Part shown: in pieces, positions 20,501-32,000 of the stretch
How positions within the stretch are numbered: the first letter of the stretch is position 1
Layout: each line of letters starts with the position of its first letter
Assembly (NCBI GenBank): GCA_033675265.1
Contig: JAUJYZ010001490.1
Location: forward strand, 107,001-171,000
Direction of reading: 5' to 3'
DNA from: Actinostola sp. cb2023
Lineage: Eukaryota > Cnidaria > Anthozoa > Actiniaria > Actinostolidae
DNA: 64,000 bases
Translations under genes and position numbers: made by a program
The notes under the pieces: model-generated
What the model was told of the DNA's origin: nothing
Database searches by the model: none
Seen by the model: the letters and a program-made list of their open reading frames with translations, nothing else

Positions 20501-23500
20501 AAAATCCTAACAAAATTGAAATTTGTGGACTTTTTATGATGACGAGCACTAGTAATCGTTAATTGCACGAGCATACTAATGATTACCGTTTAATAATTAA
20601 TATTGATGCAAAAATTGGCAAAGCAAATATATTACGCGCGATTTTTGGGAAGCCATTCGATGGTAAATAAACAACACATCAATGTCAAGCTGGTGAGTTT
20701 CTATTGGACAAACAAGCAAACGCTAGCGTGTTAAGATTGTACAAGAATATTAGGTATAAAAAGAGCAGCATCAAACAATGGTTTATAACTCAAAATTCCT
20801 CAACGAAAGGACCTCTTTATCATGTACTTCAGTATTACAATATTTACACTGTGACAAGCTGGCAATCAATTTTTAAAGTGTATTGAAATTTACAAGTTTA
20901 GATCGGACCTCGTGCGTTCAAAATCACCGACATAGCCAATGAATTAAACTTCAAAGAAACACAAGTCAGTTTAGTTAAAAAAACTACACAATTCACTCAG
21001 GAAATCGACTTTTGTCCGACTTTAAATGTGACAGTGCAGTTGTAGTACTGGCTTGGAAAAAGTGATGTCAGTTCATGCCTGTTTTGGAAAAGACTGGTTC
21101 AAGAAATTCTGCCAAGTCACTTGGCATTTCGTTGGCTCTTTCGTTACCGAACGACTGTGGACCATGATGGACAACAACAGGATTGATAGGATGGACTGAT
21201 ATGAATGGTGGTTTATCAATTGGCATTTTCTTCAGCTTTCTCTTCTGGTAGTGGATGACTGATGTAGTGGTTAAGCTCTCTCAATGCACGCTCGTCGCCC
21301 TTTTCGTAGTCATAGAGCTAGCTTTTCTCGCATCTGTGGCCGTCACCTGGACATCGCCGATCTTGGAACAGTGATTTGATTTGAGCTTTTACAGCTTTTA
21401 CGTGTTTAATTACAGCCTCTTCATTTAGATTTGGGAATCTTTCCCGGTCAACCTTTGCCGACTTCTTTTGAAGGGTGAAAAATTTTCTTAGAAAAATACG
21501 CCATTCGTTCCATAGCAACCAAAGTAATTTGCACCGAATTAACAACTTTTTTCATCGAATTACTTTTTTTGCACACTATTCAAAATAAACATGGCCGTGC
21601 TCAACCAATCAGAATTGAGTATTTTGGCATCTATGTTATTAACTTTGTTATTGGGAAATATTACAGCAATATCTGACCATCTCTTTGAAGAGAGTGTTGT
21701 CAAAAATGAACACAACAAATTTTAGTGCTGTACTACGAAATCTTGAAAAGTTATAACGATTATGAAGTTGCAGCCAGAAATTGAACTTCAGACATAACGC
21801 TTACTACTTTATGAAGGTTTTATTTTTATGAAGAACTGGCTGAAATCAAGAAATTTGCATGGTGGAATAATTTCCACAAACAGATAGTTAATGGTATCAT
21901 CGATATAGTCCTCCAACCTGTCTCCGCTGAGCCCGAATTACGAAAAAAACACCAACACGAAGAACACTATCAAAAAGATCAGAACAAGATCAGAACAACT
22001 CGTCCGTGGTTCTTTGCCTGATGCCAACGAAGTTACGCAGTGAGAGATAGATAGATAGAGATAGATAGATAGACCGGATAGATAGAAGAAACTCTAAAGA
22101 AACTGCACACATTGCAACAAGGAATCGAGAAATCGAAACGACGATAGCCAGACAGTGCATCTTTTGGCAGGGGATATGTTTAATAGTTTTACAGAGCAGA
22201 AGAAGGACTCTAGGTTCAGGCAAGCTTTGCTCCATACGACACTATGGGATCTTGGTGCCTGTGTTTGTATTTTGTATTTTTTTAATTTTATTTATTAATA
22301 GACTAACTTACACTAAATACGTCTCATAATATAATTAATGCTGTGTATTTCACTGTATTACTGGTAACTGGGTTTACAAAATAGCTATGGGATCTTGGTG
22401 CCTGTGTTTGTATTTTGTATTGTTTTATTTATTTATATATAGACTAACTTACACTAAACACGTCTCATAATATAAATAATGATGTGCATTTCACTGTATT
22501 TTTACACCATTTCGTTTCGTGCAGTTTTGGTCCGGTACTCTTTGAAAACTCACTCGTTCAAATTTATCCCGAATAGTCCCTTTTCGCGTTCACAGATCCC
22601 GCTGTAAAACCGCTGTACTTATTAACATCAGACGCATTTGCACAGGGTTAGCCTCGAGTCAGTGTAAATTATTCACAAATACCAACAAGAACACGAAAAA
22701 ATGTTGACATGAAACAATAGAAACATTTTTGAATTGCACGGACTATTTTCTGAATCGAGGCTAACCCTGTACAAATGAGTCTTTTGTCAAGGACAGCGGT
22801 CATCTCCAAACAACGCGAAACTGGAGTATTGCACTCGAAACAATATGATTTATACAAAATGCTATGCTCATTTTGATATATGAAACAAATATTTTGTTTT
22901 TCCATTTTAAAATTAACTTCATGTATGCTGCCATGTTGTTTGTAAAAACTGAGTACGGTACGAACTCTCATTTAAACATGTTCTTAATCTGGTAATGAAG
23001 TTACACTGAATCGTACAACAATATATTGAATGTCACTTTCACTTTGGCTAGTCCCACTGGCTGATCCGGATGCTATATCCATCCTGGCTATGGAGCTATC
23101 ACCAAGCCCACTTACACTACCAGGGGAAGTCCGTGCGTCTGCCACATTGTTGGTCAAACGAAATCTACCTTCATCAACGAAAGTAAAGCTTAAAATCGAA
23201 AAGAAAGTGCTTGGTGCTGCATGGCTTCCTATGCCATGTGTTTACAACTACGGATCCTGGTAAGTAAAGCATTACTTCAAAAAGAAAGTGCTTGGTGCTG
23301 CATGGGTTCCTATACCATGTGTTTCCAACTACGGATCCTGGTAAGTAAAGCTTGACCTCGAAAAGAAAGTGCTTGGAGCAGCATGGGTTCCTATGCCATG
23401 TGCTTACAACTACGGATCCTGGTAAGTAAAGCTTGACATTATCATAGTGTCGTTATTGATTTGCTGGTAGAACTGTATACATAAAAATGACAAATAGTAC

Positions 23501-24569
23501 ATTAGCCTGAGGACTGCCAATTTTCCAGCCAGATGAAGTTTTTGGAAGATTGAATTTTTTTTTTTTATAAAAATAAAATAAAATGGACAATTAAAATGGA
23601 CAAACAAATCCGGTTTCTTATTAACTAAAAGTGATGTGCAAAGATCTACAAATTAAAAGATGTTCAATTGTTCTTGGCATGCGAGTCGCGAGTCGTTCAG
23701 TTGAAAACTTTGACTGATCGAACCATTTTGACTTGCTCCTCTTGGTTTGGTTTGGTTTGTTGAGTTTAATTCGATCAAGTTATTTAATTCATTTATGATA
23801 TTCCAGGAAAATTGTTATTGCTGGCTACATGCTGTCGACTGAACTAAAGTTTGTTTGGTTTTCAGATATGTCATTATATGACACTTCTCTGACCAACGTA
23901 ACCATCCTTCATAACCGACCACTTTACAAAACCCCATTAGTTTCTTAGTCGCCAGTTCTAATTTCCACAGCTGTCATTCTAATCGTTAATTATAAAATTT
24001 TCAAGCATAAATATTGTGAATTTTTATTTCTTACAGTACGTACGATAACTTCTGTGAGCTTCTTCGTGGTGTGATATTCAGTGAATGTGACCGTGAGATG
24101 GAGAATCAAGGAATCCCGTGTGAATGTCCCATCCCTACTGGAAGGTTTACCATTCCTACCCAGTCATTCACTGTCACGAAAGAACACATCAAGAAAATAC
24201 CTGTTTGGAACTGGCTTGTGAATGTAAGAAAAAAACTATTTTCTTCTGTTGCATCTGCTTGTTATTATTATTGACGATGTTTTTGTTTTTGTTACTTGTG
24301 GTTCATTCGTTGTTGTTGTAGTGGATGGCTGCAGGGCTTGCTCTGCTTTGATGTGTTTGTATTCGTATATTTTTTTGAATATTTAACAAACTTTTTTAGA
24401 TAATTGTTTTGCTCTTATTGCTGTTAGTATTTGTCATTTTTCTCTTCAGGGCAAATACCGACTGACAGCAAAGTTCCTTGACGTATATGATCGTAATCTT
24501 GGTTGTATTCAGCTGCAGATGGAAGTCGACATCAACTCCAAGAAAAATAATAAAATCTACAGTAGTTGA
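17479..24569 (+). CDS. GM2A-like gene 2 (4 exons, no lectin exon)
   Basis: Exons 17479-17554, 23052-23259, 24037-24223 and 24450-24569 total 591 nt and give an open frame of 196 codons, nearly the length of the human GM2A precursor (193). The product has a signal peptide, WKNC, the ISILAMELSPSPLTLPG segment, PCVYNYGSC formed across the exon 2/3 junction, NFCELLRG, GIPCECPIPTG and the C-terminal RNLGCIQLQ. All eight family cysteines are present. It is probably a secreted or lysosomal glycolipid-transfer/activator protein. Intron 1 is about 5.5 kb; I saw no lectin exon in it. Two extra 81-bp exon-end/donor units follow the first donor. A poly(A) signal AATAAA is at 24587-24592. Linking the distant exon 1 is inference from phase and orientation. 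Confidence 0.7.
17801..18090. mobile_element. Foldback MITE in intron 1 of gene 2
   Basis: CTAATTGCATAATCGTTGTC GGGTTGAAAATCAT at the left and its reverse complement at the right (ATGATTTTCAACCCGACAAC...). It interrupts the paralogous intron block. Confidence 0.75.
18440..18800. mobile_element. Second copy of the AAAGGGGAACTG MITE (inverted)
   Basis: Shares GCCGACGGTAAAACGGCAAAA, GATATTCCATATTGAACGTA and TTCTTGAGAAAATAAAT segments with 11541-12044 in reverse complement; one end is eroded. Confidence 0.65.
19438..19681. mobile_element. Foldback element, TACACCTATTTC family
   Basis: Ends TACACCTATTTCAAAAAACG and TTTTTTGAAATAGGTA are inverted; TA flanks both ends. One of at least seven relatives in this window. 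Confidence 0.75.
20000..20250. repeat. Tandem GGTACAATGAAGAATAAAG repeat
   Basis: Four imperfect units of GGTGGTACAATGAAGAATAAA with GTAGAGATACTTTG. The same motifs occur inverted at 31260-31400 beside gene 3. Both are flanked by a TACCTGAAATAACCAT hairpin. Confidence 0.75.
20270..22030. other. Intron 1 of gene 2, nothing recognised
   Basis: Several short open frames but no recognised domain. A 75-codon minus frame at 21545-21318 (LNEEAVIKHVKAVKAQIKSL) is coding-like but matches nothing I know. Confidence 0.35.
22031..22083 (+). repeat. (GATA)n microsatellite
   Basis: Interrupted GATA/GAGATAGATA tract. Confidence 0.9.
22242..22520 (+). repeat. 143-bp tandem duplication
   Basis: CTATGGGATCTTGGTGCCTG at 22242 and 22385, the copies diverging slightly (TTAATGCTGTG versus ATAATGATGTG). 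Noncoding, in intron 1 of gene 2. Confidence 0.88.
23052..23259 (+). CDS. Gene 2 exon 2: GM2-activator N-terminal strands
   Basis: 208 nt. Acceptor CACTTTGGCTAG, donor GGATCCTG|GTAAGT. It encodes the LAMELSPSPLTLPGEV segment and ends in PCVYNYGS plus the first two bases of Cys. The exon end and donor are followed at once by two more 81-bp copies (see the repeat entry), each with its own intact donor. Confidence 0.82.
23201..23434 (+). repeat. 81-bp tandem array in gene 2 (3 units including the exon)
   Basis: GTGCTTGG begins at 23207, 23288 and 23369, exactly 81 nt apart. All three copies end in ACTACGGATCCTG|GTAAGT. The first copy is the real exon end; the second and third preserve PCVSNYGS and PCAYNYGS coding and intact donors. 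In frame, TAA at each donor blocks read-through. Confidence 0.93.
24037..24223 (+). CDS. Gene 2 exon 3: GM2-activator cysteine-rich core
   Basis: 187 nt between TTTCTTACAG and AAT|GTAAGA. It encodes TYDNFCELLRG, CDREMENQGIPCECPIPTG and VWNWLVN. It has the same length and phases as the gene 3 exon at 29382-29196. Confidence 0.87.
24450..24569 (+). CDS. Gene 2 exon 4: C-terminal strands
   Basis: 120 nt after TTTCTCTTCAG, ending in TGA. It encodes GKYRLTAKFLDVYDRNLGC and the IQLQMEVDI strand once only. The C-terminal tail (NNKIYSS) differs from the basic KKKKR tails of genes 1 and 3. Confidence 0.87.
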   Translation, partial: GKYRLTAKFLDVYDRNLGCIQLQMEVDINSKKNNKIYSS

Positions 24570-25029
24570 AGTTGGAAATAAGCAAAAATAAAGCTATATT
24601 AAACAACACAGAGCGGATAGTTGCTCATGGTTTGAAAGTTCGTCCACAGGACATTCTGTTTCTTAGTAGCACGTTCGACAAACGTTACTTTGTTAGACTT
24701 TAATTAGTTCTATTAAACATGTAAACATGACCGCACAAGTACGTCATGTGCTTCTACCCATGATCCTTGGGGCATAGCATAAGCCAGGAACGTCACACTG
24801 CCTTCCTACCCCACCCCCACCCTCTTTCCCCTCCCCTCCTCCCCCCTCACCCCTCACCCCTTAAGCTTAAAATCACTCAATGGCTATGACTATAATTTTA
24901 ACTAACTGCTTAATTTCAACAAAACCCAAAGCTATTACAAGATGTGTATCACCAGTTCAGTTCATAATCTTGTAGGTGAGCAAGTAATCTGGTCTAAATG
25001 GTACTTCCCCTGACTTGTGAAGACTGGTC

Positions 25030-25712
25030 GACAGCCCGGGCGGGTACTCGGCCATTTTTTTGGGTAGGGGTGTGCCGACATGATCCCAAAAACATTACCC
25101 TATCCCAGACCGAAAAACGGAAATTTTCCGTACCCTATCCCAGACCTAAGCTTGAAAATCAATACCCTATCGCAGACTAAAATTGAAAGTTCGTGACCAA
25201 TTTGAAGTTAAGAATTTTTATCTTGCCGCTGCTATCATTGATAAACATGTAGATATCTTCAAATGCTCGAAAAATGCAAAAAGGATGATAAATAAATACT
25301 TGGTTCGCTGTAAAAAAAAACATATCCTATCCCAGTGCAAATGGGCAAAATATACAGCTATTTCAAAAAAGGTTGGTGAAGGTTTTGTTGCATCTTGCAT
25401 GTTGCATCTTGCATACCAAGCCCGAAATGTATTGTGGATCATAGATAAATAATGTCAGCATGCACATACAGAAAAAAAATATGCCTGCTCCAAATTGCGA
25501 AGACAAAGTTTGGGAAAATTCCCAGAGTCCATAATTGTTGTGACCTTTCGCTGACTCCATTCACATCGCCCATAGTGCATTTCGGGCTTGGTATGCAACA
25601 TGCAACATGCAAGATGCAACAAAACCTTCACCAACCTTTTTTGAAATAGCTGTATACCCTAACCCAGACTCGGAAACCATACCCTATCGGGCGGCACATA
25701 CCCGTATAGCTT
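25030..25712. mobile_element. CCCTATCCCAGAC-type repeat containing a nested foldback element
   Basis: Several ACCCTATCCCAGAC motifs between GGGCGGGTACT and CATACCCGTATAG, interrupted at 25353-25654 by a TACAGCTATTTC foldback element. Confidence 0.55.
25353..25654. mobile_element. Foldback element, TACAGCTATTTC family
   Basis: TACAGCTATTTCAAAAAAGG ... CCTTTTTTGAAATAGCTGTA with long inverted arms (GGTTGGTGAAGGTTTTGTTGC). A close relative is at 63304-63576. Confidence 0.85.
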
Positions 25713-26197
25713 ATCCATTCCAATTTATACGTTGATTTATAACAGTATTACACGAATTCTAAGCAAATAATACAAGACAATTTTCTTGTAAAGGTACTTG
25801 TGACATCACTGTCATGCGCAGGACTCACCTCAACTCATCCCACATTGGAAAGTGGTAGTTTGTATTCGTAAGTAAGAAGTCGTAAGGATATTCGTAACTT
25901 GCTGTCGGTGCAATGCAAAGGTCAATGATACGAGTAAATGAGACTTTGCAGTCTTTATCACTGACAAAGAACTGATGAATAAAACATCAGTAGTGTCTTT
26001 ATAAGTCATAAAATACTGATGTTTTATTCATCAGTGTTTTATCGGGCTATAAAGATCCATGCATGTAACAGATTGGACAACCCTGATTGGACCAATTGCT
26101 CATGAATTATTAATGAGTTTTAGAATGTCTGATGAACAACAAAAATGCAATGTAAATCACTTTACTGTAAGATTTTCTACAAACTGACCTGTATGTA

Positions 26198-26359
26198 TAG
26201 ACCGAATGCAATAATGGTATCCACTTTCAATTGCCATTGTTCTGGACTGACTAGCCTCTCATACAGGTGAAAATGCTTTTGTGTTTCCACATGAACAAGA
26301 GGTTAGTCAATCCACAACAATGGCAATTTAATTTGGAGGCCATTATTGCATTCGGTCTA
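26198..26359. mobile_element. MITE with TAGACCGAATGCAATAATGG ends
   Basis: Terminal 20 bp inverted and essentially identical; subterminal ATTGCCATTGTT and GACTAGCCTCT are also inverted. TA flanks. Confidence 0.8.
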
Positions 26360-26899
26360 TGTATGCGATGATCATAACTTTTTAAAACAGCTTCCTGGCG
26401 TGCGTTTTACACATCCGCCGAAAGCGCAACTGATATGCACTTTAGAAAGACTCGTGCTTCACACGGAGTCTTTTATTATCTTGAAGTTTGCTATATTTGA
26501 TCGCTCTTTCAACGGAGAACGAACTCCACGGAACTCCACTCTTTCCTGTCTCGCCGATGGGTTTGAAGATATTTAAATTGTACAAACGGCACACTTCATT
26601 TTGCAAGTTTTCGCTAGGTTTTAGAGCGTATTTACTTGTAGCGTAGCCAGGCTAACAGCAGGAGATGTGCGAGTTTTGACACTTCAACGGAAGTCAACAA
26701 ATTCAACTAGGTTCTGATTGGTTAACTTTGACAGCTTACGTTTTCCAGACACATCAGCATGTGAATTTTTAATTATGGGGCGGCATGAAAAATAACAATA
26801 GGTGACTGCAGGCTCTCCCTCCCCCTCTTTCCTCTCCCTCCTCTCCAGTCCCCTCCTTTTCCCCTTCCTGTCTTCCACCCCCTCCCAATCCCTTCCCCT

Positions 26900-27015
26900 A
26901 GAGCCTGGCTACGCAGTCTAATGGGTGGGTGGACTGAGTGTGGTTGGATGGGTGGATGGGAGGATGGGTGGACTGATTGATGGGTGGATTGGTGGATGGA
27001 TGGGTGGGTGGACTG
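26900..27015. repeat. GGATGGGTGGACTGA-like simple repeat
   Basis: Imperfect GGATGGGTGG/GGTGGACTGATTGATGG units next to a pyrimidine-rich tract (26810-26890). No gene. Confidence 0.75.
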
Positions 27016-27379
27016 ATTGATTTTCCATTTACCTAATTGGTATCCACATTCAGAACAAAACGAAATGGTGTAAAAATACTGTGAAATATGCATATCATTA
27101 TATTATGCATGAGGCGTGTTCAGTTAGTGTTAATCTATCGTTTTGTAAACCTAGTTATGTATACCATGCAATCTAACTTATCTGCTTTTTCTAACCTTTT
27201 TGAGAAAGTGGTATACAATTGTACTTACGAATTTTTGATTAAACCAGGGAGGCGTGACACCTCCCTAATTAAACACAGCATTCTTTGCACCAATGAATTT
27301 GGATGTCGAGGAAATTATTCAACGTAAGTCAATGGATATTAATGAATTGACATTCGGAATCGTTCTGTCGTGTCCGGCT

Positions 27380-27650
27380 AAAGAAAGCATTCGATACGAT
27401 CAATCATAAAATCTTGATTGATAAAATTGAAAATAACTTATAATAATAATATTCTGGCATTCGAGGAGTCGCCCTGGATTGGATAGTCAGTTATCTGACT
27501 AACCGACAGCAGTTTGTCCATTTTGGTTCAAAGCTCTCGAATCAGCGACAAATAAAGTGTACCACAGGATATTAATTATCTCCCTTGTGCCTCGACTCTC
27601 AATATCACTAAATATATTTTATTTGCTGATTATATATTGTTAAATATTTT
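27380..27650 (+). mobile_element. LINE reverse-transcriptase fragment
   Basis: The degenerate frame encodes KKAFDTINHKILIDKIE, GIRGVALDWIVSYLTNRQQF and CTTGY-like residues, the palm region of a non-LTR reverse transcriptase, with frameshifts and stops. Confidence 0.7.
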
Positions 27651-27684
27651 GAGACAGCTCTCGACAGTTCTGTTGCTTCAGTAA

Positions 27685-27960
27685 TAGAGTACTAAAGTGA
27701 TGACGTCATAAAAAATAATTTTTGCTTTTATAAATTTTTGATTTCCAGTTCAGATAGAATATCATGAAAGAAGTTCACACACCTATTTTTATGACAATCG
27801 GTTCAATAGCGGTCGATTTGTTAAGGCAAATTATATATTCAACTGGCCATATCTCGACCGCTATTTAACCGATTGTCATAAAAATTGGTGTCTGAACTGG
27901 AAATCAAAAATTTATAAAATCAAAATTAATTGTTTCGTGACGTCACACTTTAGTACTCTA
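27685..27960. mobile_element. Long palindromic MITE (arms about 110 bp)
   Basis: TAGAGTACTAAAGTGATGACG at the left and CGTCACACTTTAGTACTCTA at the right; the arms continue through TTGATTTCCAGTTCAG and ATGACAATCGGTT. A near-perfect hairpin in DNA. Confidence 0.8.
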
Positions 27961-28862
27961 TACGCCCAGAAGTACTAAAACTAAACCTCTTTTGAACCAA
28001 AAATTCCAGTACGTTTTCCTCGGGTATGTTAAATTTTGTCTACCCAGAAAATACTTTTGATGTTTGGTACATATCATCAGCAGTTCGGTTGACAATTCAA
28101 GGCTATTCTGAACGATAAATTATTTCGTCGATAATCCCAACATCAAAACATGTGATCAACACCCTGTAAATGCAGCCGGTCTATTTGAATATACACATAA
28201 TATTTATAGTCAAGCATGTAGGAATCATTATTTTCTATGTCCATGCATCCGTCTCAAAATATTTAAAGATGAGATTTGGCTGCTTCTTTCTCTTCCACAG
28301 TTCATATTTAATAAAAGTTGTCCGCAATTTTGAAAGGAGTAGTTGCCGAGTGTCATTCAGGATATGACGTCAGCATAATGTTAGAATCAGATAATAGAAG
28401 TTTACAATGTCAAACGAGAAGACCATGATGTTCAATAGTCCTTTTTACCGATACGGCGGCCATCTTGAATTATGGGATGCCCAGGGTGCAAGCTAGTAAC
28501 CATTTGGCTTTGAAAAACTACGAAAACCTAATTTAAAGCAATGAATTTGTACAAAATTATACAACAATACACAACACATGTAGAGAGTAAGCCATACAAC
28601 ACTATGGTTAGAGTGAAATAGAAAAATAATATATTGACGCGACTCCACATGTACAGTTTTTGAGAGGTGGGATCGGGAAAGGAAAGAAAGAAGAGCAGAT
28701 GAATAATAGAAACACATTTTGTAATGGATGGAAGAATAAATGGATGGATGGTAGGAAGGAAAGAAGAAGGCATAGAAAGAAGGAATAAACGAACAAACCA
28801 ATGATTTCACAGTTTAGGATTTTTTATTTTTTGCTTATTTCCATCTTCAACTACTTCAGATT

Positions 28863-29063
28863 TTATATCTGGACTCTGAAGCTTCTCTTCTTTTTCTTGG
28901 AGTTGATGTCGACTTCCATCTGCAGCTGAATACAACCAAGATGACGATCGTACACGTCAAGGAACTTTTTCTTGGAGTGGATGTCGACTTCCATCTGCAG
29001 CTGAATACAACCAAGATGACGATCGTATACGTCAAGGAACTCTGCTGTCAGTCGGTATTTGCC
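28863..29063 (-). CDS. Gene 3 exon 5: C-terminal strands, internally duplicated
   Basis: 201 nt after acceptor TTTTCTCTTCAG, ending in TAA. It encodes GKYRLTAEFLDVYDRHLGC, then a second copy of the 25-residue block beginning FLDVYDRHLGC. The single-copy exons of genes 1 and 2 show that this is a 75-bp in-frame tandem duplication. The family needs one LGC cysteine; this product has two. Confidence 0.82.
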   Translation of the reverse strand, partial: GKYRLTAEFLDVYDRHLGCIQLQMEVDIHSKKKFLDVYDRHLGCIQLQMEVDINSKKKKRSFRVQI

Positions 29064-32000
29064 CTGAAGAGAAAATGACAAATATTAACAGCAACATCAG
29101 GAGTAACCACAATAACAAAAACAAAACCTGAACATCGTCAATAATAATAACAAGCAGATGTAGTTGGCAACAGAAAAAAAGTCGCTTTTTCTTACATTCG
29201 CAAGCCAGTTCCAAACAGGTATTTCCTCGATATGTTCTTTCGTGAACGTGATGGCCTGGGTAGGAATGGTGAACTTGCCAGTAGGGATGGGACAGTCACA
29301 CGGGATTCCTTGATTCTGCATCTCACGGTCACATTTACTGAACATCATACCACGAAGAAGCTCACAGAAGTTATCGTACGTACTGTAAGAAAATAAAAAT
29401 CACAATGTACGCTTGAATCTCGATTTTTTTTATTAGCGACAAACTTTATTGGCAAGTCAAGATGCTGGTCACGTTTATGGTGCATGGTGCAACGTTGAAA
29501 CCAGAACTGGAAACTTATAAGAAACTAACGGGATTCTATAATGTTTTCTTACCAGGATCCGTAGTTGGAAATACATGGAATTGAAACCCATGCCGCACCA
29601 AGCATTTTCTTTTCGATGTCAAGCTTCACTTTCGTTGATGAAGGTAGATTTCGTTTGACCAACAATGTGGCAGACGCATTGACTTTTCCAGGTAGTGTAA
29701 GTGGGCTTGGTGATAGCTCCATAGCCAGGATGGATATAACATCCTGGACAGAGACTAATCAAATTGAAAGTAGCATTCAATATATTGTTGTAGGTGTGTA
29801 ACGGAGCACTGATGGAGAGAGGTGGTAAAAGGGCACACCCAGCTCCACCCCCTGGAAGAACACTTTCGAGTGAAGGGGCATGGAGGTTAAATATTGTACC
29901 TTTACCTTCTTTAACTTTACTACCAGATTAAGAATAGAGTCGTTTTCGTATGAGTGGGAAGTAGCTACGGTACGGTTCGTGTCGTACCGTGACTGTATCG
30001 TGCCATCATCATGCCGTTTCCAAGCATTCTGATTGGTTGAGCGATGATTTGTCGCGCTGTGATTGGTTGAATACAATGTCTTCGATTCCGTAAAGTGACC
30101 GTAACTCCGTGCCGTAGGTTTCCCACTCATACGAAAACGTGTTTATGTTCAAATGAGAATTAGTGCCGTACGTTAAACGATCAGTTTTCACAAACAATAT
30201 GGCAGCATAGGTAATGGAAATGAATGGTTTTGAAATTCATCTTTTTTTTCCACTAACAAAATATTGTTTGTATATTACAAAATGGGTCCAATCGCTTAAC
30301 CATTACGTTTCAAAACAAAAGATTGTGCATGGTCCACATTACGAGATGGGGCTACTCAACCTCTGTCAGGCCCTTTATGCCGTTTTGTCGGGCTTCATAA
30401 CCAATTATTTTCTATTAACTATGATGAAAGATAGGGAAAACTGAGGTGCTCCTATAAAAGATGAGTACGTCAGATGGAAGTCTACTCCGAAGAAGGGCAA
30501 ACGTTCGAAACGTCAGTAAAGTTAAGTACTACCCTATGCACTTTATTCCTACCAGACCTATCTCAAAGTATCTCTACCCTAACTCTACCCACTTTACTGT
30601 TTTTCACAGTGTTATAGATTTCCTTTAGCCATTGGATTGATCATTATACACAGACGCAGCCCATGCTAATGTACTCGCCAGTTGCCATTTATATTTAAAT
30701 AGAGTTGTATTTTTGTAGAGTTAGTTGTACCATCGTTTTCATTACTTCGTGACCACTGTGCGAGATGATAGTTGAGTCATGCTCAGTTTCCACTAGACAA
30801 ACGCCTCATTTGTGTGAGTAATGCAAACGTTGGTAAAGAAGTTTTATTCAGTTCAATGTTACCTGGGTTGCAAACATATTCAATGAACAAATCAGCATCG
30901 AGTCTAAACATGCAAGATGTCGAGCCAAGCACATTTCCAGTGGGTTGTATTCGACACGATTTTTTATTTTGGCACAAGAACCTGACTTTGTCTGTTACGC
31001 CTTTTGTTCCACAGTTTTGTGAAAACCAGCTGCTGTCACAGGTAGCTTTGTAACCATGTCCATGACCAAAGAACGACTTCAACACGGCAATCTTAGAACC
31101 ATTTGGACAAGACAGAATGACGTCACTTTTGCCCTCGCACCCATGGGCTTTAAGAACCTTTTGGGGTGGCTGCTTTTCTTCTAATTTAACTATAACGGGA
31201 TAAGATGACATGGCACAAGCATGGATATTGTGGTATTTTCGTATAAAAAAAGTTGGGAAAATTATTCTTCATTGTACCACCAGACCTATCTCAAAGTATC
31301 TCTACCCTACCCACTTTATTATTCGTTGTACCACCAGACCTATCTCAAAGTATCTCTACCCTACCCACTTTCATTTTCATTTTACCACCAGACCTACATT
31401 GTATCTGTATTTCAAATAATACAATTCTAAATAATCTGGCTACCTGAAGATTGTTAGCCCCTATGGTTATTTCAGGTAGCTAGTACCTTTTGTGCTTATT
31501 AATTAATTAGTTAACTTTTATTTATATATTTTAATTTCGATTTTAAAATTTTAGAATTATTGTAAAGCGCTTAGAACACGGCTAAGGTATAAGCGATATA
31601 TATTTGCTTTATTATTAATATTATTATCAATCTGAAGCGGACCTCGTTGAAGGGTTTTTGTCATACATTTTTAGCTAAATATAATTGGTAGAAGAACCAT
31701 TTCTTCCGCTAACACAGCATACAGTTTAAACTCTTAAAATTCCCCAATTAGTGGAAATAATCACGTGATAATCCAAATCAATAAATTTATGAAAGGTAAT
31801 TTTATATATTAAACTAGACTAAATAGAAACTATCGTGGAGCACAGTTGATTCGACCACCAACAACAACTCTTTATATGTGCATTGGATCTAAATACTACT
31901 TGTACTATTTTCCATCCACTATGAAAGAAAAACTTGATAAATGTTTGAATTCTGACTTACATATGGATTTATGAAATTCGTTAATATTACAAGCTTTTAT

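Noticed and set aside
17555..23051. A lectin exon in intron 1 of gene 2
   Set aside because: Looked for the HGCEG, KATC and IEYVC coding segments on the plus strand; none was found by eye, though a strongly decayed copy cannot be excluded.
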